A stretch of DNA of 5,919 nucleotides from CAILHX01 sp036561085 (GTDB lineage Bacteria > Pseudomonadota > Gammaproteobacteria > Burkholderiales > Methylophilaceae), in assembly GCA_036561085.1 (NCBI GenBank), contig DATBPY010000166.1, forward strand, positions 1 through 5,919, written 5' to 3'. Both the position numbers and the translations under genes were made by a program. Below the pieces are notes generated by a model. That model searched no databases and was not told where the DNA came from. It worked only from the letters and a program-made list of their open reading frames with translations. Below, in pieces: positions 1 through 5,919 of the stretch. Position 1 is the first letter of the stretch; each line of letters begins with the position of its first letter.

Positions 1-572
1 ACGTCACCGTCAGCGGCAGTACCATCACCAAGACAGGCTCGGCTGCCTGGACTAACGCAGGGGCTTACACCCTTACCGGAGGCACTCCTCCACCCGCTAA
101 CCTGAGTGGTACGGGTAATGCCTTGAGCAACGTCATCACCGGCAATGGCGGCGACAATATTCTGGATGGCGCAGGAGGTTCCGATACTCTAGTTGGCGGT
201 CTGGGCAATGACACTTATCTGTTCTCCAGCGGTTATGGCGCAAATACTATTATTGATAGTGCGGGTAGCGATAAGTTGGCATTAGGAACGGGTATCAACT
301 ATGATCAGTTGTGGTTTGCGCAAAATGGTAACAACCTGGATGTGAGTGTCATCGGTACGAGCGACAAGATCACGATCCAGGACTGGTATCTGGGGAGTGC
401 CAACCATGTGGAGAATATCCTGTCCGGGGATGGCAAGGCGCTGCAGGATACGCAAGTGCAGAATCTGGTACAGGCGATGGCGGCATTCGCCCCGCCTTCA
501 GCCGGGCAAACCACATTGCCGTCTGCCTATCAGACGGCGCTTGCACCGGTACTGGCAGCAAACTGGCATTAG
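1..572 (+). CDS. RTX-type calcium-binding exoprotein, 3' end only (T1SS cargo)
   Basis: The reading frame is open from position 3, with no stop before the TAG at 570-572, so this is the last 189 codons of a longer gene entering from the left. The TTG at 123 is an internal codon, not the start. In fragment numbering, residues 1-35 form a Ser/Thr/Gly-rich stretch ending in a Pro run, possibly a linker or beta repeat end. Residues 36-73 hold degenerate RTX nonapeptides (ITGNGGDNI, LDGAGGSDT, LVGGLGNDT), which in this family bind calcium in a parallel beta-roll. Residues 99-148 fit the hemolysin-type calcium-binding-related domain (YDQLWFAQNGNNLDV, then ITIQDWY and a closing GDGKAL). The last 40 residues (LVQAMAAF to AANWH) resemble the conserved C-terminus of many betaproteobacterial RTX exoproteins and should contain the uncleaved T1SS signal. 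The transporter genes directly downstream support this. Whether the cargo is a toxin, enzyme, adhesin or S-layer protein cannot be told, because the N-terminal domains are missing. Confidence 0.93.
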   Translation, partial: VTVSGSTITKTGSAAWTNAGAYTLTGGTPPPANLSGTGNALSNVITGNGGDNILDGAGGSDTLVGGLGNDTYLFSSGYGANTIIDSAGSDKLALGTGINYDQLWFAQNGNNLDVSVIGTSDKITIQDWYLGSANHVENILSGDGKALQDTQVQNLVQAMAAFAPPSAGQTTLPSAYQTALAPVLAANWH

Positions 573-595
573 CAGTATGAAGTATAAGAGGGAGA

Positions 596-622
596 AAGAC
601 GCCGGTCCAAGACCGGCGTCTT
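596..622 (+). terminator. Hairpin between RTX gene and transporter operon (terminator/attenuator)
   Basis: A perfect 12-bp inverted repeat (596-607 with 611-622) encloses a 3-nt loop CAA at 608-610. The core GACGCCGGTC is GC-rich. The hairpin starts 24 nt after the RTX stop and ends 29 nt before the transporter start. The plus-strand tail TTGATTT is only a weak U-tract, so partial termination with readthrough is more likely than a full stop. The minus-strand tail is pyrimidine-rich, but no gene converges on it. In other RTX loci an attenuator in this position keeps cargo mRNA above transporter mRNA. That role is inferred here. The hairpin could also act as a 3' mRNA stabiliser or processing site. 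Confidence 0.75.
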
Positions 623-651
623 GATTTAAGCAGACCCATAATAGAGAAAAA

Positions 652-2784
652 ATGGATACAGGGCTTCAGTCCCTACTCATCATTGCTGGCTTTCACGGAA
701 TTGTGGCAGACGAAGCCAAGCTATTGCATGAGTTTGGGCATATTAATTTTAATACCAATACCATTCTGCTGGCTGCAAAGCAGCTTGGTATGTCTGCCAA
801 GATTGTGCGGCAACCTGCCGAACGTCTTGAGCGCGCACCGTTACCGGCGATTGCCATCGATCAGGAAGGCAACTACTTTATCGCAGGCAAGTATGATGCA
901 GGAGGTGAGGCCGGTCCCAGGATATTAATTCAACGCCCAGGCGAATCGCCGCAAGTATTGAGCCTGGCCGATTTTTTGCTGGCTTGGTCAGGGCAGCTTA
1001 TCTTTTTTACCTCCAAGGCCAATTATGCGGGTGAAATCGCCAAGTTTGATTTCAGCTGGTTCATTCCTGCCATCATCAAATATCGCAAGTTGTTTGGTGA
1101 AGTTCTACTCATCTCTTTCATATTACAAATCATCGGCTTGGTTACGCCGATGTTTTTTCAGGTAGTGATGGACAAGGTGCTGGTCAATCACGCTATGAAA
1201 ACGCTCAATGTCATCGCTATCGGCCTAGTCTGCGCCGTCCTCTTCGATGCTTTGTTAACCGGCATTCGTACCTATGTCTTCTCGCATACCAGTAGCAAGA
1301 TCGACGTGGAACTAGGGGCACGCCTATTCCGACATTTGCTGGCATTGCCGATCGCTTATTTTCAAGCGCGCCGGGTTGGAGATTCAGTGGCGCGCATCCG
1401 CGAGTTGGAAAACATTCGTTCCTTTCTTACCGGTAATACGATCACCTTGATGCTGGATCTGATGTTCTCCGTGGTGTTTTTTGCAGTGATGTTCTGGTAC
1501 AGCGTCAAATTGACGCTCATCGTTCTGGCCTCGATTCCAATCTATATCCTATTAAGCCTCATTTTTACACCTATCCTGCGGGCACGGTTAAACGACAAAT
1601 TCAACCGAGGTGCCGAAAATCAGTCTTTTCTGGTGGAAACCATCAGCGGCGTTGATACAGTCAAAGCCATGGCAGTAGAGCCGCGCTGGGTAAGCAAATG
1701 GGAAACGCAACTGGCAGGTTATGTGTCTGCAGGTCTGAGTGTGAATAATATCGCCATGGTTGCCGGAGGCGGCGTGACATTGGTGAGCAAATTGGTGACC
1801 GCTGCCATTATGTGGATGGGTGCTTCACTGGTGGTAGACGGCAAGCTGTCTGTAGGTGAACTGGTGGCATTCAATATGTTGTCGGGGCAAGTATCCTCGC
1901 CTATCCTTCGCTTGGCTAATCTGTGGAATGACTTCCAGCAGGTAGGTATTTCCATGCAGCGCTTGGGAGATATTCTCAATGCTCGGGCCGAAGTAGTAGG
2001 GCAAAAGACCCGCATTCCGCGTCTGGCGGGAGCCATTGAATTCGATCAAGTATCATTCAGATATCGGCCGGATGCGCCGGATGTCATTCGGGGTGTGAAT
2101 CTTAAAATAATGCCGGGCGAGGTGATCGGCATTGTCGGCCGCTCGGGTTCCGGCAAAAGCACACTGACTAAACTGGTACAACGTCTCTATGTGCCGGATC
2201 GCGGTCGGGTATTGGTGGACGGACAGGATATCGCCATTATCGATACCACTTCCCTGCGCCATCAGATCGGCGTAGTGCTGCAAGAGAACACCTTATTCAA
2301 TCGTTCGATCAGGGACAATATCGCATTGGTAAATCCGGCGTTGCCGATCGAGACCGTGATCGAGGCTGCCAAACTGGCGGGTGCCCATGAGTTTATCTGC
2401 GAGCTGCCTGAGGGTTACGATACCCATGTCGGGGAGCACGGTACCGGTCTTTCTGGCGGGCAACGCCAGCGCATTGCGATTGCCCGCGCCCTTATTACCA
2501 ATCCGCGCGTATTGATCCTGGATGAAGCGACGAGTGCCTTGGACTATGAGTCGGAAAAAATCATCCAGGACAACATGCGCCTGATTTGCCAAGGGCGTAC
2601 GGTGTTGATTATCGCGCACCGTCTGTCTGCGGTACGCGATGCCAACCGTATCATCGTAGTAGAACGCGGTCAGATTGTGGAACAGGGCTCCCATGCAGAA
2701 TTACTGAAGAATCCCGACGGGATCTATACTCACCTCAACCAATTGCAAATGGGTACCTCAACGGCGGGGCCGGCGGTCATATGA
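652..2784 (+). CDS. hlyB: HlyB/CyaB-type T1SS ABC transporter with degenerate C39-like domain
   Basis: This is the inner-membrane ATPase/permease that recognises the RTX cargo and drives its export. It has 710 residues, close to E. coli HlyB (707). Residues 1-125 form a C39 peptidase-like domain. The protease positions appear replaced: Thr3 for Cys, Tyr75 for His, Gln94 for Asp, so it should dock substrate rather than cut it. Residues 130-440 form the transmembrane domain, with family-typical blocks KFDFSWFIPAIIKYRKLFGE, FFQVVMDKVLV and RVGDSVARIRELENIRSFLTG. Residues 460-700 form the nucleotide-binding domain: Walker A GRSGSGKST (496-504), Q-loop Gln544, signature LSGGQ (600-604), Walker B LILDE (621-625) with Glu625, D-loop SALD, H-loop His656. 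All ATPase motifs are intact. The start is fixed: an in-frame TGA lies at 622-624 and no ATG/GTG/TTG occurs between it and 652. The ribosome binding site is weak (GAGA at 644-647). The 3' end overlaps the next gene by 4 nt. Confidence 0.97.
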   Translation: MDTGLQSLLIIAGFHGIVADEAKLLHEFGHINFNTNTILLAAKQLGMSAKIVRQPAERLERAPLPAIAIDQEGNYFIAGKYDAGGEAGPRILIQRPGESPQVLSLADFLLAWSGQLIFFTSKANYAGEIAKFDFSWFIPAIIKYRKLFGEVLLISFILQIIGLVTPMFFQVVMDKVLVNHAMKTLNVIAIGLVCAVLFDALLTGIRTYVFSHTSSKIDVELGARLFRHLLALPIAYFQARRVGDSVARIRELENIRSFLTGNTITLMLDLMFSVVFFAVMFWYSVKLTLIVLASIPIYILLSLIFTPILRARLNDKFNRGAENQSFLVETISGVDTVKAMAVEPRWVSKWETQLAGYVSAGLSVNNIAMVAGGGVTLVSKLVTAAIMWMGASLVVDGKLSVGELVAFNMLSGQVSSPILRLANLWNDFQQVGISMQRLGDILNARAEVVGQKTRIPRLAGAIEFDQVSFRYRPDAPDVIRGVNLKIMPGEVIGIVGRSGSGKSTLTKLVQRLYVPDRGRVLVDGQDIAIIDTTSLRHQIGVVLQENTLFNRSIRDNIALVNPALPIETVIEAAKLAGAHEFICELPEGYDTHVGEHGTGLSGGQRQRIAIARALITNPRVLILDEATSALDYESEKIIQDNMRLICQGRTVLIIAHRLSAVRDANRIIVVERGQIVEQGSHAELLKNPDGIYTHLNQLQMGTSTAGPAVI
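2781..2784 (+). other. ATGA start/stop overlap coupling hlyB and hlyD
   Basis: The sequence ATGA contains the hlyD start (2781-2783) and the transporter stop TGA (2782-2784). Only a poor GGCGG-like stretch lies upstream of the hlyD start. A terminating ribosome re-initiating at the overlap is the usual explanation, which would tie the dose of the adaptor to that of the transporter. Confidence 0.85.
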
Positions 2785-4124
2785 GCCTAAAGCATAGATT
2801 TGCAGGCTACGCCGATCTGCTACGCCATTATCGGGCTACGTTCAGTCATTATTGGGGCCGGCGTAAAGAGCTGGATGGCGGGCTATTCAACCAGCAAGAA
2901 GCAGAATTTCTACCTTCCGTCATGTCTCTGCAGGAACGACCCCTTTCTCCGATAGCCCGTCTGCTTGCTTGGACATTGATGGCATTGGTGGTCGTTGTCA
3001 TCACGTGGTCCATCATGGGAAAGGTCGACATCGTAGTAAATGCCACTGGCAAGATCATTCCGAATCAACGGACTAAAACCATAGGCTCGGTGGATGTGGC
3101 CAGTGTCAAGGCGCTGCATGTGGAAGAAGGTCAATCGGTGAAGGCCGGAGATGTGTTGATCGAGCTGGATACCGGCATGCCGGATGCAGAACGGGACAAG
3201 GCTGAGGGCGATGTCGTCGCCTCAAAGCTCCAGATGGCAAGATCTCGCGCCCTGATCACAGCAGTGGACACTTTGAGCCCACCTAGGATGCCGCAAGTAA
3301 CAGGCGTTTCGGATGACAAATGGCAGGCAGCCAAGAGCCATCTGGAAGGACAATATCTGGACTTTATAGCGAAACTTAACAAACTGGATGGCGATATCCA
3401 GAAGTTCGAGCAAGCGCTCCCCCTGGCGACCCAACAGGCAAAGGACTTTAAGTCGCTGTCCGAGGATCATGACGTTTCTACACACGCTTATCTTGATAAG
3501 GAACAGGCACGCATTGATCTGGAAGGGCAACTGATTGACGCCAGAAACCAGCGTGCCTCACTGATTGCCGAGACCAGACGTCAGGCCTACGATACTTTGA
3601 CTGAAGGTAGTAAGGCTGTTGAAGAGTCAAAGCAGGATGTAATAAGGGCAGCGTCGCACAGCAAACTGCTGAAGCTGACATCGCCGGTGGATGGCACTGT
3701 ACAGCAATTGACCGTGCATACGGTAGGCGGCGTGGTTCCTGCAGCACAGCCTTTGATGGTAATTGTACCGAAAGAGAATTTTACCGAAGTCGAAGCCTTT
3801 ATGCAGAACAAGGACATCGGTTTCGTGCAAGAAGGACAGCGTGCAGAGGTTAAAGTTGACGCCTTCGAATACACCAAATACGGTACCGTACCTGCGCGTG
3901 TCACTCACGTATCCCACGATGCCATCCAGGATCAGAAAAAAGGTTTGATCTACTCGGTTAAAGTGACTATGGATAGATCCAGCATGATGGTAGACGGACA
4001 GGAAAAGCCATTGACTGCGGGTATGTCAGTGAATGTTGAGATCAAGACCGGCACACGACGCGTGATCGAGTATGTGCTGAGCCCGTTGTTAGAGCACATC
4101 CATGAGAGCATAAATGAAAGGTAG
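2781..4124 (+). CDS. hlyD: HlyD-family T1SS periplasmic adaptor (membrane fusion protein)
   Basis: This adaptor spans the periplasm and links the ABC transporter to the outer membrane channel. The chosen start is the ATG in the ATGA overlap with the transporter stop, giving 447 residues (E. coli HlyD has 478). The frame stays open upstream to 2586, but that extension only shadows the transporter gene and has no family resemblance. Residues 1-56 are cytoplasmic, and residues 57-79 form the single membrane anchor (LLAWTLMALVVVVITW core). Residues 84-131 form the first half of the lipoyl-like domain (NATGKIIP, then VKALHVEEGQSVKAGDVLIELD). Residues 132-295 are mostly charged helical coiled-coil arms. 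Residues 300-330 hold the second lipoyl half (SPVDGTVQQL, then PLMVIVP), followed by the beta-barrel. The end, MSVNVEIKTGTRRVIEYVLS, matches the conserved HlyD C-terminus very closely. The protein contains no cysteine. No good ribosome binding site precedes it, so translation is probably coupled to the gene before. Confidence 0.96.
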   Translation: MSLKHRFAGYADLLRHYRATFSHYWGRRKELDGGLFNQQEAEFLPSVMSLQERPLSPIARLLAWTLMALVVVVITWSIMGKVDIVVNATGKIIPNQRTKTIGSVDVASVKALHVEEGQSVKAGDVLIELDTGMPDAERDKAEGDVVASKLQMARSRALITAVDTLSPPRMPQVTGVSDDKWQAAKSHLEGQYLDFIAKLNKLDGDIQKFEQALPLATQQAKDFKSLSEDHDVSTHAYLDKEQARIDLEGQLIDARNQRASLIAETRRQAYDTLTEGSKAVEESKQDVIRAASHSKLLKLTSPVDGTVQQLTVHTVGGVVPAAQPLMVIVPKENFTEVEAFMQNKDIGFVQEGQRAEVKVDAFEYTKYGTVPARVTHVSHDAIQDQKKGLIYSVKVTMDRSSMMVDGQEKPLTAGMSVNVEIKTGTRRVIEYVLSPLLEHIHESINER

Positions 4125-5541
4125 GGCCAGGATGAAGGCCGCCGTTATCCAGTTGGCCCTGCTCATGCTGTGGCCCGCTTCGAGTATGGCAGCCTGGAGC
4201 CTTGAAGACCCACTGCTGGCTGTACCAAACGTAATAGACTCTGGGGTAATTTTGCCCGGAGACGATAATGTTGCTGTATGCCCTGTAGAAAAGGATTTCG
4301 CCACCCCTCTGGCTCTGGATGAAGCCGTTGACCTGGCACTCTGTAACGATCCGCAGATACAGACAGCCTGGGCGAACATCAAGGTCGAAGCCGGTGCGCT
4401 GGGTGAAGCCAAAGCGGCCTATCTGCCAACGGTGACAGGGTCTTTCAGCCGTATCAAGGATAGAACAAGCCATCCGGACAGTGTTTTTCCCGGCACCACA
4501 GTCATAAGCAATACCCTTTTCGGAGCATTCAGCTGGCGGTTGTTCGATTTCGGGACACGATCAGCTAATCGCGAGGCGGCGGAGAAACTATTGGCAGCAG
4601 CGCTTGCAAGTCACGATGCTGCGCTGCAGAAATCGCTGTCCTCGGTAATCGAAGCTTATTTTGATGTGTATACCGCGCGGGCTGCATTTTTTGCCAAAAC
4701 CCAGAGCGAAGAAATAGCGAGCAATACGCTTATTGCCGCTAAAAAACGTGAAGCTAAAGGCGCCAGCGCCCTCAGTGACACACTGCAAGCTGCTACGGCG
4801 CTTGCCAAAGCGACTCTCGAAAAGAGCCGGGCTCAAGGGGATTATCAGAAATCGTTATCCGTACTGGTGTACTCTTTGGGGGTGCCAGGGACTACGCAGA
4901 TAATATTGCCCGACAGTATTGATGAATCGACCGATCACGATGATCGCGACTTGAGCGATTGGCTGGAACATGCCCAGAAAAGCCATCCGGCCATCCTTGC
5001 GGCACATGCAGAAGTGGAAGCAGCGCAAAAGAAAGTGGAAGCGACACGCTCAGACGGATTGCCTACTTTGGATCTCACGGGTAACTATTATGATAATGGA
5101 CGTCCGGGCCAGCCGCTGACAATCGATAAAACGCATGAATCGACCATAGGTCTGGTAGTCACTGTTCCGATATTTGAAGGTTTTGCCAGAACCTACAAGA
5201 TACGGGGGGCCGAAGCGCAGGTAGAAGTTAAGGAAGCAGGCCTTGCCGACACCGAACACCAGATCATGATGGAAGTTGTGAAAGCGTATGCGGATGCTAC
5301 CTCTGCATTACAGAACCTGCAGGCATCCGAGGACCTGCTCAAATCCGCGCAGAATGCGCTGGGTGTCTCGCAACGCAAGTATGACAAAGGCGCTGCGGAT
5401 ATTCTGGAATTGCTCAATACCCAATCGGCCTTGGCTGATGCCAAGCAGGAACGAATCCGAGCCTTGGCCGAATGGCGTGCCGCGCGCCTGAAATTGCTGG
5501 CGAGTGCCGGCTTAATGGGAAGGTATGCAGTCGAAAAATGA
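4114..5541 (+). CDS. TolC-family outer membrane channel for T1SS (CyaE-like)
   Basis: This is the trimeric outer membrane and periplasmic tunnel that completes the export path. From 4114 it has 475 residues, about the length of Bordetella CyaE. A second ATG at 4132 (residue 7) is also possible. The first has GAGAG 5 nt upstream and overlaps hlyD by 11 nt; the second has AGG 10 nt upstream. Both give a Sec signal peptide: basic start, hydrophobic core IQLALLMLW, likely cleavage after Ala26 or Ala27. The internal duplication of the TolC fold is visible. Half one has LDEAVDLAL (68-76), AAYLPTVTGSF (101-111) and FSWRLFDFG (139-147). Half two has a helix from about 281, DGLPTLDLTGNYY (314-326) and VTVPIFEGF (349-357). 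Long Ala/Glu/Lys-rich helices follow each. The mature part has only two cysteines, Cys56 and Cys77, which could form a disulfide. Being encoded with its own B and D partners, it is probably dedicated to this exporter. Confidence 0.95.
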   Translation: MKGRARMKAAVIQLALLMLWPASSMAAWSLEDPLLAVPNVIDSGVILPGDDNVAVCPVEKDFATPLALDEAVDLALCNDPQIQTAWANIKVEAGALGEAKAAYLPTVTGSFSRIKDRTSHPDSVFPGTTVISNTLFGAFSWRLFDFGTRSANREAAEKLLAAALASHDAALQKSLSSVIEAYFDVYTARAAFFAKTQSEEIASNTLIAAKKREAKGASALSDTLQAATALAKATLEKSRAQGDYQKSLSVLVYSLGVPGTTQIILPDSIDESTDHDDRDLSDWLEHAQKSHPAILAAHAEVEAAQKKVEATRSDGLPTLDLTGNYYDNGRPGQPLTIDKTHESTIGLVVTVPIFEGFARTYKIRGAEAQVEVKEAGLADTEHQIMMEVVKAYADATSALQNLQASEDLLKSAQNALGVSQRKYDKGAADILELLNTQSALADAKQERIRALAEWRAARLKLLASAGLMGRYAVEK

Positions 5542-5919
5542 ATTTCTCTTAACCCAAAAATCAATAATCCATTAGTACTCGGCTCGACTCCGAGGGACGC
5601 ATCAATACTAAACGGCTTAGGGTAATTCCTAAGCCGTTACTCTTTAGTAGTAGGGCAATTCATGAATAGTACCCCTGCATTTAATCGCGAGTGCCGCTGC
5701 TCATATTTATAGCAAGCTTCCTGCTGCATCAGAAATATCCTTATTTCACCTAGTGGTAGCACTTTATATTACAAATTTATGACCATTTTGTTATCGGAAT
5801 ATTTTAAAGACTTACTATAAAAACAACACACTAGCATTGTCTGAGTATTAATATACAATCATTGACGGTACAGCCTGTTACAAGGATACGGGCTCATTAT
5901 GATGGTTCATGCTATAGAT
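5542..5919. other. Intergenic region after the T1SS operon, AT-rich, no supported gene
   Basis: These 378 bases hold no convincing coding region on either strand. The first 100 bases contain two hairpins: a short one at 5578-5594 and the terminator at 5611-5638. From about 5640 the sequence becomes AT-rich; 5761-5820 has 12 G or C out of 60. Possible -10-like hexamers occur (TACTAT at 5813, TACAAT at 5854, TATGAT at 5898), but none has a good -35 box at 16-18 nt, so I do not call a promoter. An ATGATG at 5899-5904 with AAGGA at 5882-5886 could begin a gene (MMVHAID...) running off the right edge, but only seven codons are visible and the spacing is long. Confidence 0.6.
5611..5638 (+). terminator. 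Rho-independent-like terminator of the T1SS operon
   Basis: An 11-bp perfect inverted repeat (5611-5621 AACGGCTTAGG with 5628-5638 CCTAAGCCGTT) encloses the 6-nt loop GTAATT. It starts 69 nt after the channel gene's stop. The tail ACTCTTTAGTAG is only modestly T-rich. An outer repeat, TACTAAA at 5606-5612 with TTTAGTA at 5643-5649, could form a competing or extended pairing. Its place after the last gene of the operon supports a terminator role. Efficiency is uncertain because of the weak U-tract. Confidence 0.72.

Noticed and set aside
123..572. A stand-alone 149-residue RTX-like gene starting at TTG 123
   Set aside because: The frame is open without a stop to the left edge, and residues before TTG fit the RTX protein, so this is the tail of a larger gene.
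637..642. CATAAT as the -10 box of a promoter for the exporter operon
   Set aside because: The -35 position would fall in the right arm of the hairpin with no TTGACA-like match, and the transcript would have almost no leader.
2293..2694. Minus-strand frame of 133 residues
   Set aside because: It is antisense to the conserved ATPase domain of the transporter and is explained by the codon bias of the plus-strand gene.
2586..2780. A 65-residue N-terminal extension of hlyD
   Set aside because: It lies wholly inside the transporter's ATPase domain in another frame and has a composition unlike HlyD. The ATG at 2781 gives the family's usual N-terminus.
4042..4473. Minus-strand frame of 143 residues
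   Set aside because: It is antisense to the hlyD end and the channel gene start, has no recognisable motif, and both plus-strand genes are clearly real.
5788..5818. Promoter with TTGTTA (5788-5793) and TACTAT (5813-5818)
   Set aside because: Both boxes match consensus at only four of six positions and the spacer is 19 nt, so in such AT-rich DNA this is likely chance.
5542..5919. CRISPR array, insertion sequence or complete RNA gene in the downstream spacer
   Set aside because: I see no regularly spaced repeats, no transposase frame with terminal repeats, and no full cloverleaf or other recognisable RNA fold.

Overview
This window carries the end of a large repeats-in-toxin (RTX) type exoprotein gene, followed on the same strand by a complete type I secretion system (T1SS): an HlyB-type ABC transporter, an HlyD-type membrane fusion protein and a TolC-family outer membrane channel. 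All three subunits of the export machine sit together, in the order cargo - B - D - outer membrane protein. This is the layout of the Bordetella cyaA-B-D-E locus rather than the E. coli hlyCABD locus, where TolC is encoded elsewhere. Gene content, moderate GC and the C-terminal style of the RTX protein suggest a Gram-negative proteobacterium, most likely a betaproteobacterium. The genus cannot be fixed from the sequence.

Layout: 1-572 is the last 189 codons of the RTX protein, open at the left edge. It shows degenerate glycine/aspartate calcium-binding nonapeptides, a hemolysin-type calcium-binding-related domain and a C-terminal tail expected to hold the secretion signal. 573-651 is a short spacer with a perfect 12-bp GC-rich hairpin, probably a terminator or attenuator that separates high cargo expression from lower transporter expression. 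652-2784 is the ABC transporter, whose N-terminal C39-like domain appears to have lost every catalytic position. 2781-4124 is the HlyD adaptor, joined to the transporter gene by an ATGA overlap. 4114-5541 is the outer membrane channel, overlapping hlyD by 11 nt at its first possible start. 5542-5919 is non-coding: a hairpin terminator near 5611-5638, then a markedly AT-rich stretch with no convincing gene.

How it works together: the RTX protein is expected to be recognised unfolded through its C-terminus by the ABC transporter. It would then pass in one step through the HlyD/TolC-like conduit and fold outside the cell on binding calcium. The overlapping B-D-E genes imply translational coupling and co-expression. 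I see a well-formed T1SS operon, not a new system. The points most worth following are the erased C39-like triad, the hairpin between cargo and transporter, the cysteine pair in the outer membrane protein, and the unknown N-terminal identity of the cargo, which lies outside the window.
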